Positions 1 to 7,942 of a DNA stretch of 64,000 nt are shown here, one piece after another. Under the pieces are notes generated by a model. The model had not been told where the DNA came from, searched no databases, and saw nothing but the letters and a program-made list of their open reading frames with translations. Both the position numbers and the translations under genes were made by a program. Each line of letters starts with the position of its first letter. Positions within the stretch are counted from its first letter, which is position 1. Where the stretch lies: positions 421,253 to 485,252 of the forward strand of contig NZ_JADCKL010000002.1 in assembly GCF_014982975.1 (NCBI RefSeq), given 5' to 3'. The stretch is from Claveliimonas monacensis. GTDB taxonomy: Bacteria > Bacillota > Clostridia > Lachnospirales > Lachnospiraceae.

Positions 1-901
1 CACTGGCATTCTCTAAAATCAAACGAAGAATTTCATCCGTCAATGGTGGTATCTCAATGTTTTCATCCGAAAACAAACCGCCATTAACGTATGGAAACGA
101 TGCAAGTAACGGATCATCATCTGCAAGATACTCATCCCGCTCTTCCTGCTTCTGGTCAAGCACCTGAAAAAGCTCTCTCAATCCTTTACGTGCTGTATTT
201 GCAGAAAACTGCCGCATATAATCATGGAACATGTTGCGGCGTCCAAAAATCCCGGCATCCTCGGCATACAAGCAGAATACGATCCGGACACATAGCTTAT
301 TTAGGCTTTTCAGAGTTTCCGAATTGTCTGGTTCTTTATATTGCCGAAGAAACGCATCATATAACCTTCCTACAATCTCACCAGCCTGCAGCGAAATCTC
401 CATCTCAAGATTAACTTTTTGAACTTCTTTCTTTATCAAAAAATCCAGACTAGCATACTGCGCCTGCAGGTTATCAAGCTGCAGTTTTACCGGCTCTGGC
501 ACTTTTGCATTCATGTCATAAATCCAGATTTCTGAGAAATTGGACGTAACAATCCATCGCGCCCGCTCATCATACGGCAGATTATCATTATATCGCTTTG
601 CCTGCTCATAAGGCGTGAGCATAATACCTCCGGACTGATTGATTTTTTTATCCAAAGGAATTCCCAATGTTTTCTGCTCGATCAGAACGCCAGTCTCCGG
701 AATGTAAGCATCAATCCGTTTTGTGTTTCCATCCACAACAACTTTCTTCTGAAAATCAATATGATCTGTTGCATTCTCTACCCCAAGAATACGTTCCAAT
801 ATATCCAGCCAATAGGATCTGTCATCCTCGTCTTCTCTTCCTCTTCCTGCCCATTTATTATAAAACTGGCGGGCAGCCTCTCTTCTTTCAGCGTCTGTCA
901 T
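1..901 (-). CDS. MmeI-like type IIG restriction-modification enzyme, N-terminal part (runs off window)
   Basis: An open frame begins at ATG 901 after a GAGGG ribosome site and continues past base 1, so only about 300 N-terminal residues are visible. The N-terminus carries the WxxRGxExxD and YWLDILERILG pattern typical of MmeI-type single-chain enzymes, which combine endonuclease, methyltransferase and target recognition. A D-x10-ExK nuclease motif (RIDAY...VLIEQK) lies near residue 70-85, and the following helical region (LCVRIVFCLYAEDAG) matches the MmeI spacer. The methyltransferase NPPY motif would lie outside the window. It probably cleaves at a distance from its site and methylates adenine. 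Family assignment is from recalled motifs; whether it is intact cannot be judged. Confidence 0.8.
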   Translation of the reverse strand, partial: MTDAERREAARQFYNKWAGRGREDEDDRSYWLDILERILGVENATDHIDFQKKVVVDGNTKRIDAYIPETGVLIEQKTLGIPLDKKINQSGGIMLTPYEQAKRYNDNLPYDERARWIVTSNFSEIWIYDMNAKVPEPVKLQLDNLQAQYASLDFLIKKEVQKVNLEMEISLQAGEIVGRLYDAFLRQYKEPDNSETLKSLNKLCVRIVFCLYAEDAGIFGRRNMFHDYMRQFSANTARKGLRELFQVLDQKQEERDEYLADDDPLLASFPYVNGGLFSDENIEIPPLTDEILRLILENAS

Positions 902-1004
902 AATAGAACCCTCGAATTATAAAATTAGTATACCGTCTGACTGTCTATAATCAAACAACACCTTAAACATACATAAATTCTATCATGGAACAAATAATTT
1001 TCAA

Positions 1005-1399
1005 AGAGCAAGATCCACCCCGTAATACAAAAGCAGATTTTCTACTTTTTGCATTCTCCGTAGTCTTGCTCTTGATGGGAATACCGCTTCCCATACCCTC
1101 GGTGTTTTCTCTATATTTTCAGATACTGCGATCATTCAAACACGGAAAACATTTTGGCTCCCGACAGCAGTCGTTCGCATCAGATACATTCGGGCAAAAG
1201 CCTTATCCCGACTCAATGTACAACCAGTTCCGCATTGTTCCCTTTTTACAATTATGGATTATTTTAAAGGGCATTTACACTTCACATCAGGTTGAGTTTT
1301 CAGCAGAGCAAGATCCACCCCGGTAATACCAAAACAGAAAATCTGTTATTTGCATTTCTCGGGGCAGCACTCTTGCTGGGAACTCTGTCTTCCCATACC
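1005..1399. repeat. Two imperfect direct copies (about 95 bp) exactly 300 bp apart, in a 665-bp gene-free stretch
   Basis: Bases 1005-1098 and 1305-1399 both begin AGAGCAAGATCCACCCCG, share a patchy middle (ATTTGCATT/TTGCATTCTC, TCTTGCT) and end CTTCCCATACC. No credible gene lies between 902 and 1566; minus-strand reading gives only short broken frames. The block looks like decayed coding or mobile-element sequence that has been duplicated. No function is claimed. Confidence 0.6.
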
Positions 1400-1566
1400 T
1401 GCATATATCCGGCTTGTGATTGAAATCCCCGCAATGATCTAAACGGCTGATCAGATCATCCAACTGGCCCCTGAGTTCATTGAGATAATATTTCTATCGC
1501 CTGTCTCCTTTGAACTTCAAAAAAGTCCATCGCGATGGCACAAAATGAAGGCTGTGAGCGATATTT

Positions 1567-1806
1567 TTATTCTACTCCCGTTTCATATTTCTGGATCTTT
1601 CTCATCAAACCTCTGTACATGGGATCCCTTAACAGATATATCATGTCACGGCTGATGGGATATACTGACATAAACTCCGGATTCTCCTCAAAGAATTTTT
1701 CCTGTTCCTCATCCGTCAGATGGATCGTGTACTCCTCGTAGAAATCCATATCATCGCCCAGTATGAACTTTTCAAATCTTTCCTGTTGTTCTTTTGTCCA
1801 TTTCAT
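1567..1806 (-). CDS. Small acidic hypothetical protein (79 aa)
   Basis: This is a short soluble, Glu-rich protein starting MKWTKEQQERFEKF. It has no membrane segment and no cysteine motif, and I recognise no family. It is transcribed divergently from a small HTH regulator at 1887, with an 80-base shared promoter holding TAGTC/GACTA repeats, so the two may form a regulator-target pair. The ribosome site is weak (AGAGAA directly before ATG). Coding status is inferred from the strongly protein-like composition and the divergent arrangement. Confidence 0.55.
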   Translation of the reverse strand: MKWTKEQQERFEKFILGDDMDFYEEYTIHLTDEEQEKFFEENPEFMSVYPISRDMIYLLRDPMYRGLMRKIQKYETGVE

Positions 1807-1819
1807 TTCTCTAATATTG

Positions 1820-1842
1820 TAGTCTTTTTAGCGACTATAGTC
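1820..1842. promoter_or_regulatory. TAGTC/GACTA inverted repeat in divergent promoter
   Basis: TAGTC (1820-1824), GACTA (1833-1837) and TAGTC (1838-1842) lie between the divergent starts at 1806 and 1887. The last two form the perfect palindrome GACTATAGTC. This is a plausible binding site for the adjacent HTH protein; that link is inferred from position only. Confidence 0.4.
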
Positions 1843-1886
1843 AATAAAACAACCACATACTATCCTTTAACCATAGGAGGTATGCC

Positions 1887-2105
1887 ATGATTGATTACAG
1901 TCCTTTCTGGGAAACATTAAAGAAATCAAACGAGTCAACATATACATTGATCAACAAGCACCATATCTCCAGTTCTACGATTGATAAGCTGCGGAAGAAC
2001 AAACCGTTGAATACTACAACGCTGAATGATCTCTGCCGTATTCTGGATTGTGATATTCAGGAGATTTGCAGATATATTCCAAGTGATACAGACCAGTCAT
2101 TATAA
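1887..2105 (+). CDS. Small XRE/Cro-type HTH regulator (72 aa)
   Basis: A compact single-domain DNA-binding protein preceded by a strong AGGAGG seven bases before ATG. Residues 20-60 read as a Cro/CI-type helix-turn-helix: YTLINKHHISSSTIDKLRKN followed by TTLNDLCRILDCDIQEIC, the usual pattern in which a short helix pair is followed by a conserved LCxxLxCxxxD(E)I segment. Such proteins normally act as self-regulating repressors of a neighbouring small operon. It is divergent from the 79-aa gene and ends in a hairpin terminator. Confidence 0.85.
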   Translation: MIDYSPFWETLKKSNESTYTLINKHHISSSTIDKLRKNKPLNTTTLNDLCRILDCDIQEICRYIPSDTDQSL

Positions 2106-2123
2106 AATTCATTTTACCGGCGA

Positions 2124-2168
2124 AAAAGCCCTGGCAGTTTTTCTGTTAACTGTCAGGGCCTTCTATTC
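2124..2168 (+). terminator. Intrinsic terminator after the HTH gene
   Basis: GCCCTGGCAGT (2128-2138) pairs with ACTGTCAGGGC (2149-2159) and is followed by a T-rich stretch. It also has an A-run on its left side, so it may serve the convergent toxin gene as well. Confidence 0.75.
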
Positions 2169-2177
2169 TTAAAATAT

Positions 2178-2510
2178 TTAATGTTTTCTGCTGATCCATT
2201 GTCTGATAATATTCTCCCAGTCCATGCCGTCCTGCAGGATGCGGAGAACAGTTACCGTAGCAGCACTCTTATCCACCGTATAAAATAAAAGATAATTTTT
2301 ATATGCCTTCAGATAAATATCATATCCCCGATAACGGAAACCGGTAGTTCCATAACCGTCCGGCAATGTATCCAACTCCTGCACCGCTTTCTTTATCTTT
2401 CTGGAAAAATATTCTGCATACTCACGGTACTTGAAATTTCTAAGGATATATTTCTTCTTTTCTTTGATATCTTCTTTGGCAATATCGGTAATCAGAACTT
2501 TATATTTCAT
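2178..2510 (-). CDS. RelE/ParE-family toxin
   Basis: A protein of about 110 aa with the RelE/ParE fold signature: N-terminal KYKVLITDIAKEDIKEKKKYI (strand then long helix), a central AVQELDTLPDGYGTTGFRYRGYDIYLKAYKNYLLFYTVD segment, and C-terminal VTVLRILQDGMDWENII. The region with Arg/Tyr before the final strand is where these toxins carry ribosome-dependent RNase or gyrase-binding residues. ATG 2510 is preferred over an in-frame TTG three bases upstream. The start overlaps the end of the antitoxin gene by 11 bases, the classic antitoxin-toxin order. Whether it acts on mRNA or gyrase cannot be read from sequence. Confidence 0.88.
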   Translation of the reverse strand: MKYKVLITDIAKEDIKEKKKYILRNFKYREYAEYFSRKIKKAVQELDTLPDGYGTTGFRYRGYDIYLKAYKNYLLFYTVDKSAATVTVLRILQDGMDWENIIRQWISRKH

Positions 2511-2658
2511 CAATCTCTTTCCACGCTTCCTCTATTGTCTGCACTCTGCCAGCCTCCATATCATGAATGGCATCATCCAGTTTTGTAAGAAGAATATCCA
2601 TTGCATCATCCAATGTATAAGTTGTTTCATGCGATTTTGTCGCCTGTGCTAATGCCAT
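2500..2658 (-). CDS. Antitoxin partner of the RelE/ParE toxin (52 aa)
   Basis: A short acidic protein, MALAQATKSHETTYTLDD... ending EEAWKEIDEI, directly upstream of and overlapping the toxin start. It has the helical TLDDAMDILLTKLDDAI core and the conserved EEAWKEI C-terminus typical of small antitoxins paired with ParE/RelE toxins (the addiction-module or prevent-host-death-like type). An in-frame ATG two codons upstream (2664) is possible, but ATG 2658 has the better spacing from AAAGG. It would neutralise the toxin and repress the operon. Confidence 0.75.
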   Translation of the reverse strand: MALAQATKSHETTYTLDDAMDILLTKLDDAIHDMEAGRVQTIEEAWKEIDEI

Positions 2659-2828
2659 ATCCATCACCCTTTCTTTTCTTTTATCTTACCATCAAACTAA
2701 AAAAATAACCACAATTTTATTGATCGGGATAAAAATACGTCCAAGATTTCCTCCTTAAGTATTTTTGATTCCTCAATATCCAAACGTACGTTTGATACAC
2801 TATTTGATACACTTTTCTTTTCCAGATA

Positions 2829-2857
2829 CAAAAAAAGCCCGTAAAAACGGGCTTTTC
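2829..2857 (-). terminator. Terminator of the tRNA-Glu transcript
   Basis: The arms AAAGCCCGT (2834-2842) and ACGGGCTTT (2847-2855) enclose an AAAA loop. Read on the minus strand the hairpin ends in a run of seven T, immediately 3' of the tRNA. Confidence 0.85.
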
Positions 2858-2860
2858 AAG

Positions 2861-2932
2861 TGACTCCGAGGGGAATCGAACCCCTGATTCCAGCGTGAGA
2901 GGCTAGCGTCTTGACCTCTTGACCACGGAGCC
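2861..2932 (-). tRNA. tRNA-Glu (anticodon CTC)
   Basis: On the minus strand the acceptor stem GGCTCCG pairs with CGGAGTC (one G-T), the D arm reads GTCAAGAGGTCAAGAC, the anticodon stem CTAGC/GCTGG holds the loop CTCTCAC with anticodon CTC, and the T arm is AGGGGTTCGATTCCCCT. Discriminator A is followed by no encoded CCA. It reads GAG codons. A terminator follows directly, so it is probably a single-tRNA transcript. Confidence 0.95.
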
Positions 2933-3038
2933 GTGTTGCTTGCTGCCTGATTATAATATCAAACATCCAGACAGATTGCAAGTGTTTTTTTCATTTTTTT
3001 TATTTTTTTATCTCAGTCCAATATGAGGGGGAGAACGC

Positions 3039-3986
3039 CTACTGTTCTCCGCCCTTTTCCGCCTCTGTTTTCCCAGCTTCCGACAGGTCACTGACATACT
3101 TTTTAGGCACCATGATCTGCAGCTGTTTCTGGAGATTATAGATCTCCACAAAATCGTGATCCCCTCCGAACTCTCCGTCCAGCGTCCAGGGTATTTCCTC
3201 CAGGCACTCAAATACCAGATGTCCACTCTTAAAGGAATACATATGCTTTCCGTCCGTCTGCTCCGTCAGAAGCGCGGTAATAATCTCCTGCAGCTCAATA
3301 GGGTTTTTCGGCATCTTGATCAGCATCACTTCAAACACGCCGTCATCGAAGGTCACATTCTTGCCCACCATGTTGCGGAAGCCTCCCACAGACCGGGAGT
3401 TTGTCACCATACCGTAGATAAACTCATCCTCGATCACCTCGCCGTCATGCGTCACCTTGATCCGGTAAGACGGTATATTGAAAAGCCGCTTTGTCCCTTC
3501 CAGCACATAGGCCAGATGTCCCAGGATATTCTTTGCTGTCTGGTTGGTCTGGTAGGATACATCTGTAAAGAGGCCGAAGGCCGCGATGTAGACGAAAATC
3601 CCATCGTTAAACTGCCCCACATCGCAGGGAAAAGCCTGCCCGTTCACAGCATTGTCAGCCGCCGCCAGGATGTCCCTGGGAATCTTGAGGCTGTGGGCAA
3701 AGTCGTTGGTAGTTCCCGTGGGGATATAGCCCACAGGCACCCGCTCCTCCCTGGCCATCATCCCGGTCACCACCTCGTCGATTGTGCCGTCACCGCCGCT
3801 GCACACCACCAGATCATAGTGGTCTGTAAATTCCCGGATCTTCCGGTAAGCGTCATGGTAAGCCTGGGTAGGATAGGCGGTCACCTCGTAGCCTGCCTTC
3901 ACAAAAATATCAATGATATCTGACACCTTTGGCTTCAGAAGCCCTTTTCCCGCGTGAGGATTATACACAAACAAAAGTCTCTTCAT
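3039..3986 (-). CDS. Diacylglycerol/lipid kinase (YegS/DgkB family)
   Basis: A cytosolic lipid kinase of about 315 aa that phosphorylates diacylglycerol or a related lipid, returning it to phospholipid synthesis. It opens MKRLLFVYNPHAGKG (the family's NPxxG nucleotide-contact loop), then has CSGGDGTIDEVVTGM (the GGDGT catalytic loop), PTGTTNDFAHSL and a C-terminal WTLDGEFGG segment that carries the catalytic-site aspartate region. Start 3986 is chosen over an ATG three codons upstream because it sits at proper distance from AGGAAGGG. It follows the HPr-like gene beyond a terminator, so it is a separate transcript. The exact lipid substrate is not determined. Confidence 0.9.
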   Translation of the reverse strand: MKRLLFVYNPHAGKGLLKPKVSDIIDIFVKAGYEVTAYPTQAYHDAYRKIREFTDHYDLVVCSGGDGTIDEVVTGMMAREERVPVGYIPTGTTNDFAHSLKIPRDILAAADNAVNGQAFPCDVGQFNDGIFVYIAAFGLFTDVSYQTNQTAKNILGHLAYVLEGTKRLFNIPSYRIKVTHDGEVIEDEFIYGMVTNSRSVGGFRNMVGKNVTFDDGVFEVMLIKMPKNPIELQEIITALLTEQTDGKHMYSFKSGHLVFECLEEIPWTLDGEFGGDHDFVEIYNLQKQLQIMVPKKYVSDLSEAGKTEAEKGGEQ

Positions 3987-4018
3987 CTCTGTCATCCCTT
4001 CCTGTAACCCTTATCGTT

Positions 4019-4045
4019 CAAAAAAGGGCATTTATAAAATGCCCT
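4019..4045 (-). terminator. Terminator of the murB-rapZ-whiA-HPr operon
   Basis: AGGGCATTT (4025-4033) and AAATGCCCT (4037-4045) form the hairpin; on the minus strand it is followed by a run of six T. It lies directly after the HPr-like gene. Confidence 0.8.
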
Positions 4046-4068
4046 CTCTCACATATCTTTCTCTCTAT

Positions 4069-4326
4069 CTATTTCTGCTCTGAGAGGAATCTCTCCACGC
4101 CAGCTACTGCCGCTTCCTCGTCTTCGCCATCCGCAACAACTGTAAACTCATCACCTTCACCCATGCTCAGGCTCATCATACCCATAATGCTCTTGGCATT
4201 TACCTTCTTGTCAGCCACCTCTATGTACACATGACTGGAATACTGGCTGGCTTCCTGCACAAGCAGTGCGATTGGTCTTGCATCAAGACCGTCTCTAAGC
4301 TTAATTGTTACTGGTTTCTTGATCAT
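4069..4326 (-). CDS. crh: HPr-like protein lacking the phosphorylatable His15 (Crh-like)
   Basis: An 85-aa HPr fold protein. In true HPr the histidine of GIHARP accepts phosphate from PEP; here the site reads GLDARP with Asp at residue 15, so it cannot carry phosphate in the sugar PTS. The regulatory serine is kept: Ser46 in NAKSIMGMMSL, the target of HPr kinase. This matches Bacillus Crh, a catabolite-repression cofactor for CcpA with no PTS role. The gene sits after whiA as in Bacillus, and its ribosome site AAGGAGG lies inside the whiA 3' end (26-base overlap), indicating coupled translation. Function as a CcpA partner is inferred. Confidence 0.85.
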   Translation of the reverse strand: MIKKPVTIKLRDGLDARPIALLVQEASQYSSHVYIEVADKKVNAKSIMGMMSLSMGEGDEFTVVADGEDEEAAVAGVERFLSEQK

Positions 4327-5230
4327 ATTGTACCTCCTTGCTATCCCTTAACTTATCTGCCATTTCACTCAGCTTCCTGAGCCTGTGATTCACTCCGGAT
4401 TTCCCGATCGGGTTTTCCAGAAGTCCTCCAAGCTCTTTCAATGATGCATCGGGATACGCGAGCCGTGTAAGGGCAACGTCCCGCAGTCCGTCTGGCAATC
4501 CTGAAAGTCCCACCATGTCGCGGATGTACTCGATGTCATCCCGCTGCTTGACTGCGGCGGAAACTGTCTTGTTGATGTTGGCTGTCTCACAGTTTACCTT
4601 CCGGTTCACATTGTTGCGCATGTCCTTCAGGATACGGACATTCTCCAGCTCCATCAGGGCCACCGGCGCATCCATCACATTCAGCGCATCTACGATCCGG
4701 TCACCCTCCTTCAAATATACGATGATATTCTTCTTCCTTCTCACAATGCGGGCCTCAAGGCCAAAGTCCTGCATAAGCTGCTGAAGATACTGTGCTTTTT
4801 CCAACGTATTACAGACAATCTCAAAGTGATAGGATTTCCCAGGGTCGCTCATGGACCCTGAAGACAGGAAAGCTCCCCTCAGGTAGGCCCTCTTACAGCA
4901 GACCGCCTGCACGTCCGCATGGCGCACTGCCCGCAGGCATTCCCCGGACGCATACAGGTAGTATGCACTGCTGTCCTTCTGCAGATTTCTGCGCACTGCT
5001 GTCCGGACAGCGATTTCATTTCCTATATTAAAGGTTTTTTCGATCAATGTAAAGCATTTTCTCACAACGGCAATATTTTCCGAGTGGACGGAAAACGACA
5101 GGCTTCCTGTCTCCTCTTCCCGCCACTCTCCGCACATGCCTGTGACAGCGGCAAGCTCAGCCAGCCTGCAGTGCCTCGCCCTGGGACACATCCTTGCCAG
5201 TTCTTCTTTTACTCTGCCTGAAAATGACAT
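4301..5230 (-). CDS. whiA: DNA-binding protein WhiA
   Basis: A 309-aa WhiA homologue: N-terminal half of LAGLIDADG-homing-endonuclease-like fold (starting MSFSGRVKEELARM, with the RGAFLSSGSM segment), and a C-terminal helix-turn-helix (LKELGGLLENPIGKSGVNHRLRKL). In actinomycetes WhiA controls sporulation-septation genes; in Firmicutes it affects cell division and chromosome segregation. It lies between rapZ and the Crh-like gene in a compact operon. In Bacillus glmR/yvcK sits between rapZ and whiA; here only 25 bases separate them, so that gene is absent from this position. Confidence 0.95.
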   Translation of the reverse strand: MSFSGRVKEELARMCPRARHCRLAELAAVTGMCGEWREEETGSLSFSVHSENIAVVRKCFTLIEKTFNIGNEIAVRTAVRRNLQKDSSAYYLYASGECLRAVRHADVQAVCCKRAYLRGAFLSSGSMSDPGKSYHFEIVCNTLEKAQYLQQLMQDFGLEARIVRRKKNIIVYLKEGDRIVDALNVMDAPVALMELENVRILKDMRNNVNRKVNCETANINKTVSAAVKQRDDIEYIRDMVGLSGLPDGLRDVALTRLAYPDASLKELGGLLENPIGKSGVNHRLRKLSEMADKLRDSKEVQYDQETSNN

Positions 5231-5255
5231 ATCTATCCCTGCTTCTTACTTTCTG

Positions 5256-6137
5256 CTAGTTTCCCTTTGTCACCGCGTCCTTTTCAATGTCGCGGTGCTC
5301 GATCTTTATACCGTAGTCCTGCTCCTCCCCGGCCAGCTCCCGGTAGAGAGCACCCGCCAGCGTGACAGACCTGTGCTTTCCTCCCGTACATCCGATGGCG
5401 ATGACAAGCTGGGTCTTTCCCTCCGACACATAATTGGGGATCAGGAAACGGACCATGTCTGTCAGCTTCTCCAGGAAGCAGCGGGCTGTGTCACTGGACA
5501 TGACATAGTCCCTCACTTCCGGGTCATTCCCGTTTTTTGCACGAAGGTTATCGATATAGTAAGGGTTCGGCAGAAAACGAACGTCAAACACCAGATCCGC
5601 ATCACTGGGAAGCCCGTATTTAAAGCCAAAGGACAGCACAGTGATATAGATATTTTTGTAGTCTTTGTTCTCCACAAAGATCTTGTGCAGCTCCGAGCGC
5701 AGCTCGCGGGTGAGCATACGGCTGGTGTCCACCAGATAGTCCGCCCTCTTTTTCAAGAAGGCCAGCTTTCCCCGCTCCCTGCGGATCCCCTCGTCCACGC
5801 GGCCTCCCCCTGCCAGCGGATGGCTGCGCCGGGTCTCCTTATATCTCTTGATCAGCACTTCGTCTGAGGCTTCCAGAAAAAGCACTTCATATTTGATCTT
5901 CATCTTGTCCAGCTCATTCAGGGACTGCTCCAGATCATCGATCCCCTGCCCGCTGCGGATATCCATCCCCAGGGCGATCTTATTGATCTCCGTCCCAGGG
6001 ACAATGAGCAGCTCCCCCAGCTTCGGGACAAGCTGCACAGGCAGGTTGTCCACGCAGAAATATCCTGCGTCCTCCAGCATCTTGAGGGCCGTACTTTTTC
6101 CCGCCCCCGACATTCCGGTCACAATAATAAATCTCAT
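5256..6137 (-). CDS. rapZ: RNase adapter / nucleotide-binding protein RapZ (YvcJ)
   Basis: A 293-aa P-loop protein of the RapZ/YvcJ family. Walker A is GMSGAGKS near residue 8, followed by the conserved YFCVDNLPVQL, the MDIRSG region and the C-terminal GCTGGKHRSVTLA domain that in E. coli binds glucosamine-6-phosphate or small RNA. In enterics it guides RNase E to GlmZ; in Firmicutes it hydrolyses nucleotides and its RNA role is unclear. Its start lies three bases after the murB stop, so the two are translationally coupled, which links it to cell-wall precursor synthesis. Confidence 0.95.
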   Translation of the reverse strand: MRFIIVTGMSGAGKSTALKMLEDAGYFCVDNLPVQLVPKLGELLIVPGTEINKIALGMDIRSGQGIDDLEQSLNELDKMKIKYEVLFLEASDEVLIKRYKETRRSHPLAGGGRVDEGIRRERGKLAFLKKRADYLVDTSRMLTRELRSELHKIFVENKDYKNIYITVLSFGFKYGLPSDADLVFDVRFLPNPYYIDNLRAKNGNDPEVRDYVMSSDTARCFLEKLTDMVRFLIPNYVSEGKTQLVIAIGCTGGKHRSVTLAGALYRELAGEEQDYGIKIEHRDIEKDAVTKGN

Positions 6138-6139
6138 GT

Positions 6140-7051
6140 CTAAAACTCTCCCAGTCTTTTTACCTCCGGCTCCAGCGTCACTCCGGAGTTTTCTCTCACC
6201 CGTTCCTGCACCTGCCGGATCAGCCTGTCCACATCTGCCGCCGTGGCATTGCCGCAGTTGATCACAAAACCGCAGTGTTTCTCAGACACCATGGCGTCTC
6301 CCACCCGGAACCCGCGAAGACCTGCATCCTCTATGAGCTTGCCGGCAAAATAGCCCTCCGGCCTCTTAAAAGTACTGCCGGCGCTGGGGTACTCCAGGGG
6401 CTGCTTGCTTGTCCTTCTCTCTTTCAGATCCTCCATCTTCTCACGGATCCGGGTCGCATCCCCCGCCTCCAGAGAAATGACCGCTTCCAGGACAACATAC
6501 CCTTCCCGTGCGGCCCGGCTGGTCCGGTATCCCATATCCAGCTCCTCACGCGCCAGCACTTTCAGCTCTCCCTGGCTGGTAAGGACTGTGACTTCTTCCA
6601 GAACATCTTTCATCTCCCCGCCGTAAGCGCCGGCATTCATAATGCAGGCGCCGCCCAGCGTTCCCGGTATGCCGGCGGCGAACTCAAAGCCGGCCAGGCT
6701 GTTCTTCAGGGCCTCCGCAGCGATCTTGGCCAGGGACGCGCCGGCCTGGGCACAGATCCGGGTCCCTTCCAGCCGGATATCCCCGAAGTCCCTGAAAAGC
6801 TGTATCACAACTCCCCTGTATCCCCTGTCAGAGACAAGGAGGTTGCTCCCATTTCCTATGATATACCAGGGCATCTCCTCCTTCCTGCAGAGCCGGATCA
6901 CCTCCTGCACTTCCTCTTTTGTGCGGGGCATCACCATATACTGGGCCGGTCCCCCGATACGGAAAGTGGTGTGCTTTTTCATGGGCTCTTCGCGGAGAAC
7001 TCTGTCAGCTCCCACTGCCTGTTCTAATCTATGCTCAAAATCCTGTTTCAT
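6140..7051 (-). CDS. murB: UDP-N-acetylmuramate dehydrogenase MurB
   Basis: An FAD enzyme that reduces UDP-GlcNAc-enolpyruvate to UDP-MurNAc with NADPH, the second committed step of peptidoglycan synthesis, in the cytosol. The sequence shows KKHTTFRIGGPAQYMV (FAD-domain start), GNGSNLLVSDRGYRGVVIQL, AGIPGTLGGACIMNAGAYGGE, and the active-site PSAGSTFKRP with the catalytic serine, then HCGFVINCGNATAADV and final LEPEVKRLG. This is the short type IIb MurB layout. ATG 7051 has AGAAAGG at good distance; an in-frame GTG at 7078 lacks one. Confidence 0.96.
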   Translation of the reverse strand: MKQDFEHRLEQAVGADRVLREEPMKKHTTFRIGGPAQYMVMPRTKEEVQEVIRLCRKEEMPWYIIGNGSNLLVSDRGYRGVVIQLFRDFGDIRLEGTRICAQAGASLAKIAAEALKNSLAGFEFAAGIPGTLGGACIMNAGAYGGEMKDVLEEVTVLTSQGELKVLAREELDMGYRTSRAAREGYVVLEAVISLEAGDATRIREKMEDLKERRTSKQPLEYPSAGSTFKRPEGYFAGKLIEDAGLRGFRVGDAMVSEKHCGFVINCGNATAADVDRLIRQVQERVRENSGVTLEPEVKRLGEF

Positions 7052-7119
7052 AACACAAACCTTTCTGTTTTTTTCCACTGTCCATCATACAACACTTGCG
7101 GGAGAAATTCAACGCCGTG

Positions 7120-7851
7120 CTATTTTTCATCCTCCGGCTCCTCGCCTGTCAGCTTCAGGATATCCCTGACCTGCTCTTCCGTCAGCTCCAGTCTGTCCGC
7201 CACTTCCTGCACGTCCACCTTCCGTCCCAGCTCATCGGTCATCTCCCGTATCGTCTCATCCAGCCTGGTCACCTGGTCCACCATCTTGCGGTCACGCCTT
7301 TTCATCTCTGTCTGGGAGGCCAGAAGCGCACGCATGGCAGCTCTCACATCCTCCATCACCCGCTCCTGCTCGCCGTCGTCTGCAGGATACAGGCCAAGCG
7401 CCTCCACAAGAGACGCATTGCCCTCCTGTATCATATCCCCCACAAAGACCTCTGCCCTGTGCATCTTCACTGCTTCTTCCGCCACCTTCCGGAGGTAGGA
7501 GGCAAGTCTTGCCTCCTCGCCGGAAGCCGGCTGCATCTCTCCGATCTGCCGGAGATAGTCTTCCAGGTACTCCTTTTCCTCCCCGGTCAGTCCGTCCGCC
7601 CGGGTCTCCTCTTTCCCGGCGCCGTCTTCACTCTCCGCGGCCTCCTGCACCATGCCGGGCTTTCTCTCATATCCCTGCACAGCCACTTTCTGGGACAGCA
7701 GATAGTCAAACACCAGCTCCATCTGCTCCTCCGTAAGTCCGTCATCCTCAAAAAACTTTTCCGTCTCTTCCGCTGTCATGCGCATACCGTTTTCCTGCGC
7801 CAGCTGCATCATGTCCGCCAGCTTCTGCTGGAAACTCATTTTATCTGCCAT
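7120..7851 (-). CDS. Sigma-70-like orphan protein, lacking a promoter-reading domain 4
   Basis: A 243-aa soluble acidic protein with parts resembling primary sigma factors: residues around 20-50 resemble the region 1.1/1.2 helix (LTEEQMELVFDYLL), the middle carries VGDMIQEGNASLVEAL like the region 2 core-binding helix (DLIQEGNxGLxxA), and the C-terminus DVQEVADRLELTEEQVRDILKL resembles region 3 or an HTH. The aromatic strand-melting motif and region 4 are not visible. It may bind RNA polymerase without reading a promoter, acting as a decoy or anti-sigma. Strong GGAGG before ATG. It lies just upstream of murB in the same direction. Confidence 0.7.
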   Translation of the reverse strand: MADKMSFQQKLADMMQLAQENGMRMTAEETEKFFEDDGLTEEQMELVFDYLLSQKVAVQGYERKPGMVQEAAESEDGAGKEETRADGLTGEEKEYLEDYLRQIGEMQPASGEEARLASYLRKVAEEAVKMHRAEVFVGDMIQEGNASLVEALGLYPADDGEQERVMEDVRAAMRALLASQTEMKRRDRKMVDQVTRLDETIREMTDELGRKVDVQEVADRLELTEEQVRDILKLTGEEPEDEK

Positions 7852-7942
7852 GTCTCTACCTCCAGATTTACTGGACCTATCTTATCACAAATCCGGCGCG
7901 AAAGCCATAGCCGGATTGCCGGACGCTCCCGCCATCTGCCCC

